A stretch of DNA of 64,000 nt, taken from NCBI RefSeq assembly GCF_014905175.1, contig NC_057792.1, forward strand, positions 1,054,001 through 1,118,000, written 5' to 3'. How positions within the stretch are numbered: position 1 is the stretch's first letter; each line of letters opens with the position of its first letter. A model generated the notes under the pieces. It was given only the letters and a program-made list of their open reading frames with translations. It was not told the DNA's origin and ran no database searches. The stretch is from Aphidius gifuensis. Taxonomy: Eukaryota; Arthropoda; Insecta; Hymenoptera; Braconidae. Both the position numbers and the translations under genes were made by a program. Positions 63,338 through 64,000 of the stretch are shown here, piece after piece.

Positions 63338-64000
63338 CTGAAACAGATAAAAAATAAAAAATTATTATAATTTTATTTTGTTTATTTAGTTGAATTAATT
63401 AAGTATTATAATTACTATGAATTTTAAATGAAAAAAAAATATTTTATCATCAACATAATGTAAGTTAATAGTTTAATATAAATACAGTGCTAATGGGATA
63501 TCAGATTATATCGTTTATGAAGTGTAAACATTGAGAAATCGAGTGCGAATAAAAATTAAAAATAATTAAATATAAAAAAAAGCTGTATAGCTAACAGAAA
63601 ATAATGATAAAAAATGTAGAAAATATTTTTCAAGCGTCACTTTTAAGTTGAACAAACGTTCTTGAGTTTTCACTGCGAAGCAAGGGGTAGTTAATTATTT
63701 TCCCTGGCAAATATAATATTCAAGACTCGCTTGGATTGTACTGAAGATAAAAAATAATAATAATAAAATGATATTAAATATTAATAGTAAAAAATTGTTG
63801 AAAATTAATAAAAATATTGTGAAGATAAATGAACAGCAGCAGAATGTTGATACTGTTTAATGAATAAAAATTTTTTAAAATTAAAATTAAAAATTTGAAA
63901 AAATTCGTGATTTTAAAATGATGCATAAATTTATATCACTTGCCAACTAAATTTTTTCATATAAATATTAAATCTTTTTTAAATAGAAAAATTGGTAGTT

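Larger units (their letters stand above)
60336..64000 (-). other. 5' flank or leader intron of the DUF7042-7045 gene
   Basis: If the acceptor-like site at 60023 is used, this is intron upstream of the first coding exon. It holds a SINE-B copy (61796-62090), a possible micro-exon (63302-63337) and an island of low AT bias at about 62860-63060. Otherwise AT-rich. Confidence 0.5.

Overview
The window is nuclear DNA from a very AT-rich animal genome. Homopolymer runs, (TAAA)n tracts and T-rich introns dominate it, and coding codons are mostly A/T-ending. Spliced genes with GT-AG introns, tRNA-derived SINEs and the gene families present point to an insect, most likely a hymenopteran. That placement is an inference from composition and family content, not from a marker gene. 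There is no bacterial, viral, CRISPR or rRNA content.

Layout. (1) Bases 1-5.6 kb are non-coding apart from a candidate alternative first exon near 1.13 kb and a GC-richer, promoter-like patch at 5.33-5.46 kb. (2) A plus-strand gene of five coding exons (5621-12227) encodes a Rab GTPase-activating protein of the TBC1D1/TBC1D4 (AS160; Drosophila Pollux) type, about 1291 residues. (3) 12.2-17.56 kb is the convergent 3' side of this gene and the next. (4) A minus-strand gene of 13 coding exons runs from 60014 down to 17564, about 42 kb, and encodes a predicted secreted or membrane-anchored, cysteine-rich protein of 614 residues. It belongs to the insect family of uncharacterised proteins that I recall as carrying DUF7042-DUF7045 modules. 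I joined all 13 exons by hand; every junction keeps phase. (5) Its 22-kb intron 2 contains two plus-strand chymotrypsin-fold serine protease genes (44217-45275 and 51385-52430), a nested tandem pair. (6) The introns hold two families of tRNA-headed SINEs. Both carry a 3' foldback hairpin; one family's stem is about 30-40 bp.

Most notable points: the nested protease pair is a mosaic, with promoter, exon 1, intron 1 and the start of exon 2 nearly identical between copies while the rest has diverged. The proteases keep the catalytic triad but lack a normal activation site and S1/disulfide residues. The SINEs end in pre-miRNA-sized hairpins. A 1.6-kb-spaced inverted repeat made from one SINE lies just upstream of the first coding exon of the large minus-strand gene. 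I did not find a clearly new multi-gene system.
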